Positions 34,170 to 43,610 of a stretch of 64,000 bases of DNA are shown here, piece by piece (the stretch's first letter is position 1; each line of letters opens with the position of its first letter). The stretch comes from Sipunculus nudus. Taxonomy: Eukaryota; Annelida; Sipuncula; Golfingiida; Sipunculidae. The stretch lies in NCBI GenBank assembly GCA_026874595.1, contig CM049317.1, positions 24,574,401 to 24,638,400 of the forward strand, given 5' to 3'. The position numbers and the translations under genes are program-made. The notes below the pieces were generated by a model. That model did not search any database and was not told the DNA's origin. It saw only the letters and a program-made list of their open reading frames with translations.

Positions 34170-34284
34170 ACATCCAGATAATTAAGTAAAAGAGGGGTCA
34201 GCTCATCTAATTTGAATTCATACCCCAGCATATACACCCAGATAATTAAGTAAAAGCGGGGTCAGCTAATTTAATGTGATATCC
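34170..34284. repeat. 64-bp tandem duplication
   Basis: CCAGATAATTAAGTAAAAG followed by NGGGGTCAGCT(C)A starts at 34174 and again at 34238, with matching downstream TCTAATTTGA / TTTAATGTGA. A (TA)n-rich run precedes it. Confidence 0.9.
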
Positions 34285-34880
34285 GAACCACAGTATAAAT
34301 TAGATTTAATTATTGTTTTCAGTTTAGAGTCTGCCAATGTATAATATGCTCATTAACAATTCCCGTGCTTCTTAAGTTGCTTTAACCGATGTCTCTTCAA
34401 CTTTCTTAGAAGAATGGAAAAAATATTGCTGAGCTTAGATTTAATTTCAAGGTATAGTGCACCCTGTAGTCTTTTGTATACATGTATATGTTCAACCAAA
34501 AATGTTTATATTCAAGCAGTTGGATCAATGCATATTTCCCCGTTTATATCATATGAACATTTAATTCTACATTTTTCGTTGTTTGGAAAACCGAAAGTTC
34601 AAGAAACTTTTCTTTTCTTTACAAATAAAATATTTACGGTCAGTTTAACGACAGTGGTCCAAAACATATGTTCAGACCCACCCTCGGAGGCCAAGGCGTA
34701 TTTTAATCAGCATTGACAGATAAAACATGCAGTAAAAAGTGAAGAATACAACAATGTCAGCTATGAAGAATTACCAGAGTCCCGTAAGACATTACATTTA
34801 AATCTACAGAAAGTTCATTGTCTAAAGTAGTTAAAATTCAAAATAGGAGTTAACATATTTTTATTTCCTACGCTGCTGCT
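34285..34880. other. Unique A+T-rich sequence
   Basis: A 100-codon plus frame (34414-34716) has no motif and A+T-driven composition; not called. Confidence 0.5.
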
Positions 34881-34991
34881 ATGAATGGCTTTGATTCTCT
34901 CAAGACCGCCACGGAAATAACTTGGACAATAAAACCACAAGAGCTGGAAAAAGGGAATTTAGTGACATACAACGACCAACTCTACATAAGG
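34881..34991 (+). CDS. Candidate first exon fragment, unknown protein
   Basis: From an ATG the frame reads MNGFDSLKTATEITWTIK, then PQELEKGNLVTYNDQLYIR, with purine-rich first codon positions, and reaches a possible donor (ATAAGG/GTAAAC) at 34992. Beyond that the frame turns hydrophobic and A+T-driven. An in-frame stop lies shortly upstream of the ATG, so it would have to be an initial exon. No family is recognised. Confidence 0.2.
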
Positions 34992-35707
34992 GTAAACTCT
35001 GTTATTTCGACTAATTTTCATAATCTTTTAGTTTTTTTTTCCGCTACGAGTTACTTCAAAGGAATTGTCTTTCTATATGTCTTGACAATGTTGACACTGT
35101 GAGACTGGAAATATAACCCTGTACCTATTCTGGAGTTGTTGCTTCGATTTTCAAAAGATATGAGATTGATCCGTTTCATAGATCTGTATAATGTAAATCA
35201 TATCACCAGTTATCAGGTGTCCGCGATTGTTTTGCTTAACACTGACAGACAATCCGGCTGTCATACAAGAAACTGTTTGTGACCCTATTCTACGATGTAC
35301 AATCTTCATGAGACTATGCAACCTCGGTCATAAACACACAGAAAAGTATATCGTATTTCTGGCAAGCGCATTTTGAATATACGGCAGGTTTTAATTAAGT
35401 GAACATATATTGTTTGATGGTAGTATTCTCATTTTTTTAAATGTTATCTTTCCTTTTTTTTTACTTCATATTATCTGAAGAAATGCCTGCATTTTTAGGT
35501 AAACCACCCAAAGAAAAGCTCCCTGCATTGTTCGACTGAAACAGCCTATAAGGTTTATATAAAATAATACGCCGGTATATTTAGCAAGACTTCGGACAGA
35601 CAATATATTTAAAAAAAAAAATTGCAAATGAACGGCAGAGGAATATATGTAGAATACCAGGTATAAAAAATACGGGATCAGGATTATGCCTGCATTTCGA
35701 AATGATT
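34992..35707. other. Unique A+T-rich sequence
   Basis: Nothing recognised. Confidence 0.55.
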
Positions 35708-35953
35708 TTAGATCGTTTGTACGGCGTTTGTGACTTCGGGAATGTTATTATTTGAACCTTTTGTTTCGAGGCAGAGGTTATAGGTTCCGTTGGGAAGCTT
35801 TCTAAGGGATGCGCTTTTGAGGACCGCCAGCTGACTGAGTACGGGGTATTTGTTTTCTTCTGTACCCAAATGTACTTTGAGAGCTCGGAGTATTTTTTTC
35901 TCGGGACCCTCGTACAGTCCCACCTGACCATGGCCGAGTCCGTCAACGCATAA
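35708..35953 (-). CDS. Candidate terminal exon, unknown protein
   Basis: The minus strand is open from just after TAG (35956-35954) to a TAA at 35710-35708. A possible acceptor (CATGGTCAG) sits before GTG at 35923. The frame reads GLYEGPEKKILRALKVHLG, then EENKYPVLSQLAVLKSASL and LPNGTYNLCLETKGSNNN. Codons show R-N-Y-like bias (purine-rich first, C/T-rich third positions) and the GC of the block is above its surroundings. Both are signs of past or present coding use. An overlapping frame of 121 codons on the same strand looks less protein-like. The family is not recognised. It could be the last exon of a host gene, or a transposon ORF end. Confidence 0.35.
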   Translation of the reverse strand, partial: LCVDGLGHGQVGLYEGPEKKILRALKVHLGTEENKYPVLSQLAVLKSASLRKLPNGTYNLCLETKGSNNNIPEVTNAVQTI

Positions 35954-36424
35954 CTACATAACTATACCAGACATTAACAGATGAATGCTAGAGCATGAAA
36001 ACACAAATGTTAATGTGTAACTGAAAATTTTCGTAATTAAACACTACAGAAAATTCGCTATAAATGGTTGCGAACATTCCACGAATGGCTGTTGTTCCCG
36101 CGGTGGGCTCGTTACATGTTTGTTATGTTGACTCCAATCAACATAAGCCTGCTCCCGGCTATTCACATTAAAATGATGTAAAGACTCTCACTAACTTTGG
36201 GGATTTTAAGCGGCTTTTCATCAAAAGAATCCTGTTAATTAAAACAATGTAATTAATTTCAAGCACCATCAATATCCTGTTTATAATCACTCTGTTGGAA
36301 CAAAACCGCTAAGCTGTGCTTTTGTATCCGTTCATATAAATGATTTCATAGGTTTATGTGGATTTTTAGAATGAATAATTCCATATATTTGTTGTACACA
36401 TTACGGCTAGCTGCATGTGTACAG
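35954..36424. other. Unique sequence with TTAATT-rich part
   Basis: CCTGTTAATTAAAACAATG followed by TAATTAATTTCAAG at about 36232-36262 and neighbouring non-repetitive sequence could be regulatory. No gene was seen. Confidence 0.35.
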
Positions 36425-37113
36425 AAAGGCTGCGACACTAGACTTGTCTGCCTCGATGCCTCGCGGGCTTTTGATAGGGTGTGGCACAAAGGTCTTATAC
36501 ACAAACTTAAATTAATTGGTATAGAGGGCGCCTAACTTAACTTCTTAAACAGCTACCTGAGCGGACGGAAAAATTGCGTGATACTAAATGGAATACAGTC
36601 CAGCTTTCGGATATTAAGTCAGGAGTGCCCCAAGGTTCAATCTTGGGGCCTCTTTTGTTTTTAGTATACATTAATGACATATATAACTGACTAGAAAATA
36701 ACTTGAGAATGTATGCCGATGATACATGTTTGTATGCAACAGTTACTTATCCAGACGTTACTGCCTTATCCTTAAACAGGGATCTAGTAAGAATAAACCA
36801 GTGGGCACAAATGTGGAAACTAATGTTTAATCCTAATAAAACTAGCGTGATATGTTTTTCAAATAAAACCGCTAAAGTCAACCACCCACCTCTGTATTTT
36901 AATAATATTAAATTAAATGAGACTAACAGTGTAAAACATCTTAGAGTCACACTCACATACAACCTATCTTGGGCGGATTATATTAATCGTGTATGCATTA
37001 AAGCTTCTAAGCGATTGGGAATTTTAAAATATTAAAAATATAATCTGTCCATGAAAATATTAGAAAGGTTATATAAGGCAATGGTCAGACCAGTCCTGGA
37101 ATACGGATCACAA
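36425..37113 (+). pseudogene. Reverse-transcriptase core of a non-LTR retrotransposon (CR1/Jockey-like), broken
   Basis: Conceptual reading gives the palm motifs in order: motif A LVCLDASRAFDRVWHKGL near 36440, an SYLSGRKN block, motif [21 protein letters not shown] from 36619, motif C MYADDTCLY with the catalytic Asp pair at 36718-36723, and motif D MWKLMFNPNKTSVICFSNK. Then KASKRLGILKY and LERLYKAMVRPVLEYGS follow, diagnostic of CR1/Jockey-type enzymes. Stops at 36533-36535 (TAA), 36688-36690 (TGA) and 37036, and a frameshift between motifs A and B, disable it. The endonuclease domain and the C-terminus are absent. Homology ends at about 37113 where a family X repeat begins (37127), so insertion or deletion there removed the 3' end. 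Confidence 0.9.
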
Positions 37114-37126
37114 CAAATGGGAAAAA

Positions 37127-37404
37127 CATGTAACCTAAGGTGGTAGGTTGCATATATACGGAGGTAGAAAGGTCACTTGTTGCCTTACGCCATTTGCAAA
37201 GCTCTTCCTTATCTAACTTGCCGCCAGATGCCCTTTTAGAATTTGTTTAGTTTATTTTGGCGGGTCCACACATATTATAAAGACGTTAATATAAACGAGC
37301 AGCCTGTGTGCGGTGATATCCACGTTTTTTCGACCTCTTTTTATAGAATCTTCAAGTGATTACCTTTAGTTTATAAAGGTTAGATAGGTGATTGGGCCTC
37401 TTTA
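37127..37404 (-). repeat. Interspersed repeat family X, copy 4
   Basis: A near full-length reverse complement of copy 3 (29408-29687). It abuts the truncated reverse-transcriptase relic. Confidence 0.8.
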
Positions 37405-37418
37405 GTTTCCAGTGAGTC

Positions 37419-37455
37419 CTCGTCGCTCTCTTTCTCTGCCCGAAAGAGCGACGAG
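37419..37455. repeat. Perfect 11-bp hairpin
   Basis: CTCGTCGCTCT at 37419-37429 pairs with AGAGCGACGAG at 37445-37455 across a 15-nt loop. It lies in a GC-raised island between family X and the LTR element. The origin is unknown. Confidence 0.75.
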
Positions 37456-37631
37456 CTCCCGAACGAGATGTTAAAATACTGACAAGACTCGTCCGAGTAA
37501 TCAAGGTCCGGCCGAAGCTCGCCTGAAAAATCCACTTTTTGGCCAATCAAAACTTGGTAGGGGCTAGTTTACGTATTTTGACTGGGGCTTGTCACAAAAT
37601 CGACTGTAACTTTAAGTCATTCTAGTCCTAT

Positions 37632-38067
37632 TGTTATGTACCAAGGGCCAGTATATTAAACTGCAATTCTCACTCTCTGTATTTCATCACGACTATATAA
37701 TATGTAAGGTACAGGTGATTAAGTAAATTGGGACTTAGTGTATTCAAGTGTTAGACCTAAGTTGCCGGGTATGTACAAGACTGTAATTCAGTCTAATTGC
37801 ACATTCATTCAGCCCCCGTGCCGACCTTTCTTTAATTGTATCTATTCTGACACATCAGGAAAATCTCTGATTGGTAGCTCTGTGTTCTATGAATCTTGCT
37901 GGGATACATGCGATGTGTTGAGAGTCAGTTAGAAACTGGTGGCCAAGCCCTGAGCATGGGCTTGGCATTCCCTCTTTTGTATAGTTAAAATAAAGAATAT
38001 TTTACATCAACTCAGAGACTTGTAACTTTATCACCAATGCATCCTGGACCAGGTAATTATATCTATA
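37632..38067 (+). repeat. 5' LTR
   Basis: About 436 bases. It contains TATATAA (37694-37700) as a promoter candidate, a perfect hairpin GCCAAGCCC / GGGCTTGGC (37942-37966) and AATAAA (37989-37994). The order TATA, hairpin, poly(A) signal fits U3-R-U5. Compared with the 3' LTR it lacks about 28 bases near 37782, apparently lost between short ATTCAGTC-like repeats. Confidence 0.88.
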
Positions 38068-38084
38068 CTGGCGAGCATGCCGCT
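38068..38084 (+). promoter_or_regulatory. Candidate tRNA primer-binding site
   Basis: CTGGCGAGCATGCCGCT follows the 5' LTR directly. The TGG one base after the LTR end is what pairs with the CCA of a primer tRNA. The tRNA was not identified. Confidence 0.45.
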
Positions 38085-38319
38085 TATCGTACCTGGAATC
38101 AACCCTCAAGATTATAATCAAGTAGTATATATATCTGATCACTGGGTATGGTTTTCAACTACATATCAAGAGCACCATGAAAAAGTCACATGGGAAATAG
38201 CAACTAGTGATGTCGCAGATGCTGTTCTACAAGAGAACAGCTCGATGCCGGTGATGCTGCCACTGTGCCGCGAACACAAAGGAAACACCCCACGGCGTGG
38301 TTACAGTTTTAAGGAGTGA
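38077..38319 (+). CDS. Short ORF in the LTR element leader, unknown
   Basis: An 80-codon frame starts ten bases after the LTR, at the usual place of a gag leader. It reads MPLIVPGINPQDYNQ and then VVYISDHWVWFSTTYQEHH. No Gag motif (zinc knuckle or major homology) is seen. It may be a remnant leader peptide or chance. Confidence 0.25.
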   Translation: MPLIVPGINPQDYNQVVYISDHWVWFSTTYQEHHEKVTWEIATSDVADAVLQENSSMPVMLPLCREHKGNTPRRGYSFKE

Positions 38320-39559
38320 GCAAGCTGTTTTAAGCCAGCAGAATGGAACACATATGGTATTTACAGACTGTATATGTGATTTATATAAATATACTTCTGA
38401 TATAAATATTTGAAATTTTTGAATTAATAAGGCAGTTAAATGTCCCTCAAAATTGTTGGAGTTATGAATATCCGAAATTGATGTAAAAATTTTTAACTTC
38501 AATAGTGTAAGCTAGCGTTTTCAACCTTTTCAACTGATAACTCTCAGGTGTTATACATATTGACAATGCAATATAGGATGCACACCTAAGCTTACATATA
38601 TATGTATATAGCATTTGCTAGGTGTACTATGAAATGAGGTGAAAAACGAGGTGGCATCCGGCTTTGATTTGATTTATCTCACATTATTATATCAATACCT
38701 GTGTTATCAGCGTTAAGTTGTTTATGCTGTTAATTTTGTTTTATCAATGTTCTGCGTGGTGATCTTATAGAGATACTCAAGATATTCATGAACATATGTG
38801 TTATGATATGGTCATATGTTATAAATTGAAGACAAACGGTTTCTAGGTGGTAGCCATCACAGACATGTCTGGCCAACACTTATAAAATCTAAAAGCATGA
38901 TTGGATCAGGTGTGAACATCCATTGTAGTAGAAACAGACTATATTACTGTGGATAAGAGTAATCAGTTGATACATACAGTCCTTGATACACGTGTTACAT
39001 ATTGTATGTTTATATCATAGTTTTCAAAATATTCTGATGTAATTTTACATTTTAAGTTTACCCTTTGTTGTGTGTATTAACGTGTCCCACAATTTTGAAT
39101 AAGATAGTATCAGTAGCTTATACCTGAGCAGTGTGACAATGGTTATATAATTCTACCAACGTAAGTCTTACTGTTGACAGTGATAAGATGTACACTATAG
39201 ATTTAGTTCAACAGCTATATATTTGTATGTAATGTGGGGACGGATCATGCTTTTGAACATCCCATACATGTAACCAGAAAATGCAACTCTCATACATTCT
39301 CATTATGAATTTATTTATTTATCTATTTTTTGTTTTACTTTGTCTGTTAAGTGTTATGAAGAGAGGAAACTGTTCAAGTATCCTGTACACGTCTTATTAA
39401 TAAACTGAATATGTAAATCCTGGTTTTGGGAGTCTTAATTGACTAGGGTAACAGTATATTTTTATATGTATATGTGCATGTGTTTAACAAATAATTCACA
39501 TTGTCATGAATGTACTGTTCCTATAGTACACTATATTATATGTCTTGCCATATATTTAC

Positions 39560-39880
39560 CTAGTAAAGATGGATTAGAAATGAGCGTCTGCTATGGTGTT
39601 TTTTTTTTGTAAGATTCTCTCTCTGTCAACCTGCCTGTTCGGTGGCACAAAACCGAGTTTTAAGTGTATCACTCGACATGCCTGTTAAAGACGGTTCAGT
39701 AATGAGCGTCTAGTATGGTATTAAGCAATTTGGTTCTGAGTTTTGTCAGTGTGAACTGGCCTGATCAGTGATTTATTACAGAATAAGGGAAGAGTTACAC
39801 TGTCATTTGTTTACCTAATAAGGACGGATAAAAAAAGAGCGTCTGGTATGGTATTTGGCAATTTGTTGTATGTTTTTTTT
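39560..39880 (+). repeat. Degenerate triplicated module inside the LTR element
   Basis: AANGAGCGTCTNGTATGGT-type words occur at 39582, 39704 and 39837, each preceded by AAGGANGGAT-like sequence and followed by a T-rich or GCAATTTG stretch. Spacing is 122 and 133 bases. It is a decayed tandem array in the non-coding interior. Confidence 0.7.
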
Positions 39881-40364
39881 TTGTCTTAAGTACTACTGTG
39901 TGAATATATATGGGACAGACAGAGGTATAAAACACCCGTAAGGATATTCATGGGTGTATTATGATGTCATTTGGAGCTTAAATGACAGGTTGCAAGTGGA
40001 TATGTGCAAACGTTATTAGATTATTGAGTATATAGAATGTATTGACGCTTAATGAGTGCAAGAAAAGGTCACATAAATGTGAAATACTCATGCCTAATGT
40101 GCTACTTGTCTTATATATTTGAATCATACAATATGAATGTGTACATTGCATATGTCAGATACGCAAGAAATGACTTAAAATGTTTTCACATCAGTTTTTT
40201 ATTTAAATTTTAACAACTTTGTTACAGTACATTTCATTTTAAATGTCTGAGATTCACCTTTTAATCAATGTGCACAGTTAGATATGTTGGAAGGATTATA
40301 CTGGTATTCATGAGTATTTTGTTTTAGAAAATTTTAATTTTGTTTAGAAATTATTTTTTTTTAT

Positions 40365-40377
40365 GGGGAAGGGGAGG
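40365..40377 (+). promoter_or_regulatory. Polypurine tract
   Basis: GGGGAAGGGGAGG ends two bases before the start of the 3' LTR, preceded by a T-run, the classical arrangement for plus-strand DNA priming. Confidence 0.8.
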
Positions 40378-40379
40378 TG

Positions 40380-40842
40380 TGTAATGTACTAAGGGCCAGA
40401 ATATTAAGCTGCAATTCTCACACTCCGTATTTCATCATGATTATATAATATGTAAGGTGCAGGTGTTTAGGTAAATTAGGACTTTGTGTATTTAAGTGTC
40501 AGACCTGAGTTGCCGGGTATGTACATAATGACTGTAATTACTTAGCCTTGATTACATGGCAACTCTATTCAGTCGAATTGTACTTTCATTCAGCTCCTGT
40601 GCAGACCTTTCTTTAATGGTATCTATTTTGACAAATCAGGAAAATCTCTGATTGGTAACTCTGTGTTCTATGAATCTTGCTGGGATACATGCGATGTATT
40701 TAGAGTCAGTTAGAAACTGGTGGCCAAGCCCTGAGCATGGGCTTGGCATTCCCTCTCCTGTTAAGTTAAAATAAAGAATATTTTACATCAACTCTTGAAA
40801 GTTTGTAACCCATGCATCCTGGACCAGGTTATGATATCCACA
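40380..40842 (+). repeat. 3' LTR
   Basis: About 463 bases. TATATAA is at 40442-40448, the hairpin GCCAAGCCC / GGGCTTGGC at 40723-40747 is identical to that in the 5' LTR, and AATAAA is at 40770-40775. Confidence 0.88.
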
Positions 40843-41011
40843 CCATGACGGTGAAATAAATACCATTTTATCCCTCTCTAATTACTGAACAGGAAAGAAA
40901 TAAATGTGCATGTATTTGAATGAATCATGCTTATTAAGTGAAAACATGTCCAGTCCCTAAAATAATTTTAATTTTTAATGTGTTCACATTTAATAAAAAG
41001 ATTAGATACAC

Positions 41012-41150
41012 TGAAAACTTATCGATTCTTCCTTTGCCCATTTCCAAAATGCCCTGAAAGTTTCATGAGATTCCGTTCATGATTGAGTTGTGTGAGCAAA
41101 CACAAACACATGCACGAACGGGAATGAACTCATACACTCCTGGCAGAGGC
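41012..41150 (+). mobile_element. GCCTCCGCCA-type MITE, right half
   Basis: CGATTCTTCCTTTGCCC, GATTCCGTTCATGATTGAG, an ACACAAACACATGCACGAAC run and the terminus TGGCAGAGGC (one change from TGGCGGAGGC) at 41141-41150. The left half is missing. Confidence 0.7.
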
Positions 41151-41304
41151 TACAAATTTAAAAAAACATCTTATAGATAGCTATATATTACAAATGTTTT
41201 ATAGTGGATGTGATACATCTCTGAGTACACATTTATCTATTTTAAATACCTTCGTAATGCACAAGCTGTACTGTGAACTTAACAATTATAATAAATCACG
41301 TTTA

Positions 41305-41630
41305 TGTCACAGCTAAACCGTAGCATTAATCCTTCATACGTGTATGAAGAACCCCTCATACGAAAATACGTAAATAAAATATTCGTCAATAAGTCGCGTA
41401 GTCAAAGGGACACAGTGGAAGGGGATAACGAACATCAATTTGAGAAGGTTCTGCTGTATTTAGGTCTTTAGAAAAGGCAAACGTGAGAAGCATGTACACT
41501 GAACTAACCAATTAGAGGAAATAATTGCTTTTATCATAGCCAGACTACATTAATCCTTCATATCCATATAAATGGCCCCACCCACGCCCAGACGTAAATA
41601 CCACTCATCAATAAAACACGAGATTAAACC
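41305..41630. repeat. Degenerate direct duplication plus 16-bp palindrome
   Basis: CATTAATCCTTCATA, CCCC, CGTAAATA and TCAATAA-type words recur in order at 41323-41395 and 41549-41620. The first unit includes the palindrome TTCATACGTGTATGAA (41333-41348). Confidence 0.5.
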
Positions 41631-41719
41631 GGCTGTCTGATTCAAAGAGCCCAAGTATGTGTCTCATACCGACGTTTGTAGTTTAGAGGCAGAGCGCAGC
41701 ATTCAAAACGGGTTCCAGA

Positions 41720-41830
41720 TTTTTTCCTGTTTTTAAAAATTGGTGCATGTACGGCGTTTACTAACAGCTTGTATGTAAACAAGATCTCACATCCGTCACA
41801 GAGGCGCCACAATTACTTTTCTTTACATGA
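41720..41830 (-). repeat. Interspersed repeat family Z, copy 2
   Basis: Minus-strand match to 22052-22190 and 57850-57960: AAAGTAATTGTGGCGCCTCT, GTGACGGATG, ACAAGCTGTTAGTAAACG and GTACATGCACCAATTTTTAA. Confidence 0.62.
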
Positions 41831-42309
41831 TTTAAATAGTCCGTCACAATGTGCGCAGAGTAAAACAGTAGTCCCATAAATTCTATAGAATGGTACGTGT
41901 AAAGATGGCTTTAAAGTTTAGGTCTCTTGAGAATATTCAATGTAAATATATATATTCAATAATTCAAAAATGCTGTGAAAAGCTTTGCTCTTTTTTCTCT
42001 TTTACCTTTGGGTAGTGACAGCGCTTTAACGATTAAAATTGATTGGAGGCTAAGCTTTGTAAGACTCGCTATTACCTCCTTTATTACGTCTGTCTGTGTG
42101 TTTGTCTGATAGCAACATTACTCAAAACATTATAAATGGATTTTGATGAAATATTCAGTATAGCTCGGGAATGATTCAATGAACTATCGTTCAAATCTTG
42201 GGTGTCATCCGGATCACTAACTTGAAAAATGCTGCATTTCTTACAATGCATATGGACGTAACGGCGGAGGTCTGCGCTCTCTGATTGTTTTTAATATAAT
42301 TATTATGAA

Positions 42310-42310
<1 letters not shown>
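41831..42310. other. Unique sequence, no gene recognised
   Basis: Nothing recognised. Confidence 0.5.
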
Positions 42311-42345
<35 letters not shown>

Positions 42346-42380
42346 TGTTATTTTATTATTATCATCATCTTCATTATTAT
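42311..42380. repeat. (ATT)n array
   Basis: ATT repeats at 42311-42341 continue as interrupted ATT/ATC units. Confidence 0.93.
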
Positions 42381-42838
42381 CATTATTATACAAACAGTAA
42401 ACCTGCGTTGGGTGTTATAATGCCCACTTGTTTTATTATAGTTTAACTATCTCAGTACTGGTTAACATGACGGGAAAATAAAAAGCCGCTTTTACGCCAA
42501 GGACGGTAAGCATAGGTGTTTCCTGATATTGGCTGACAACTTCGGATACCCTTTTCACACACAGAGTTTTCAAAAAGATTTGGGTTTGACTATATTAGTT
42601 TGAATCCGTAAAGTGTGCGTCTACAGGGGCATCCTGTATGAATTGTACATTTCACATGTTGAACAATGTTACAACATGCTGTCACAAGCATTCGCACTTG
42701 CGCTGTGCATTCAAAATGGTTTGAAAACGCTTTTGATTGCCAACGTGCAGGTTTGCATTTGCCGTGTGAAAGTGGTATGCCATTCGAATAGGGCCTGCCG
42801 GGCCTGCTACGAGATGGGACACTAGTCATGATTAATCC
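42381..42838. other. Unique sequence, no gene recognised
   Basis: Open frames on both strands near 42590-42900 have no motif. Confidence 0.5.
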
Positions 42839-43159
42839 GCGTGTCCACTTGTATGCTGTGCGTGTGCAATGCGGATACGTATGCGAATGTTGTGTGTGTG
42901 TGTCCATTAGTTACGTATTTCAGTGAGTTTTTAGGTCTTTCACTCTGTTTCACCTCTACAAAATGGTACGTTTCCGCATGCGTTTTCGTACCCGCGGCTA
43001 CATGGCCCGGTTTAAAAAAAAAACGTATCCGTTTCCGCACGCTGCACGCTTTACGCACTCCGCTCCGCATAAGTGGACACACTCCTTTATTTATTCCATA
43101 TGCGCGATTACATCGCATCCGCATCCGTATCCGTATCCACACTGCATAAGTGGACACGC
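42839..43159. mobile_element. MITE with GCGTGTCCACTT terminal inverted repeats
   Basis: The left end is GCGTGTCCACTTGTATGC. The reverse complement of the right end is GCGTGTCCACTTATGCAG, followed on both sides by GTG and then GCGGATACG/GGATACGGA-type sequence. An internal copy of ATAAGTGGACACAC lies near 43069-43082. The interior is very CG-rich (CGCATCCGCATCCGTATCCG). Four overlapping open frames of about 100 codons are by-products of this composition. No transposase is present. Confidence 0.78.
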
Positions 43160-43507
43160 AGCTTTTGAGTATACAAATGATGTTGTTGGTTTGTTGTTTG
43201 CGAGGTTTTCAAAATCACGATATTCGCGAAAGAGGAATTATCGCGGAAATGAAACTTTCGTGAAATAAGACGCCTCATCAAACAAGAGAAGTGGGCTTTT
43301 TTTAAATATAGCCTCATTTTCATTTCATATATGTTATACAGGCGTCAACGCTTGTGGTTTTAATGTTAAAAGGCAAAATATAAATGTTATAAATAATAAC
43401 ATATATTTTATGTTACCTGTAAATCAAACATCGACATTATATGCTACCTGTTAATCAAAGATTGAGTGTGTGAAATTAATGACGGGTTGCAGACCATATT
43501 TTGCGCG
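43160..43507. other. Unique A+T-rich sequence
   Basis: Nothing recognised. Confidence 0.5.
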
Positions 43508-43610
43508 CCCCCCCCCCCCCCCCGTTTTGTCATTAAAGCTCCTTGGTTGGACCCTTCCTTTTCTTTAAATCCTGGATCTGCACCTGGGTGCACCGGAAGT
43601 ATATTATTGG
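43508..43610 (-). repeat. CCAGGATTTA-type repeat with G tract
   Basis: On the minus strand, GATCCAGGATTTAAAGAAAA then GGAAGGGTCCAACCAAGGAG matches 33191-33240. A run of 16 C (G on this strand) is at 43508-43523. Confidence 0.6.

Larger units (their letters stand above)
37632..40842 (+). mobile_element. LTR retrotransposon, coding-poor (TRIM/LARD-like)
   Basis: Two direct LTRs (37632-38067 and 40380-40842) flank 2.3 kb. Both begin TGT(T/A)ATGTAC(C/T)AAGGGCC and end in ATATC(T/C)A(T/C)A, the TG...CA rule with one change. Immediately 5' of the second LTR lies a purine tract (GGGGAAGGGGAGG at 40365-40377), as needed for plus-strand priming. Just inside the first LTR is TGGCGAGCATGCC, a plausible tRNA primer site. 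The interior has no gag, protease, RT, RNase H or integrase that I can read, so it must have moved in trans. The flanks (CCTAT and CCATG) do not give a clean target duplication. LTR divergence implies an old insertion. Confidence 0.88.

Noticed and set aside
37627-37631. Target-site duplication of the LTR element (CCTAT versus CCATG at 40843)
   Set aside because: The five-base flanks match only partly, so a duplication cannot be claimed; mutation or recombination may have removed it.
42822-43268. Three overlapping ~100-codon frames
   Set aside because: They are by-products of the CG-rich MITE interior and occur on both strands.
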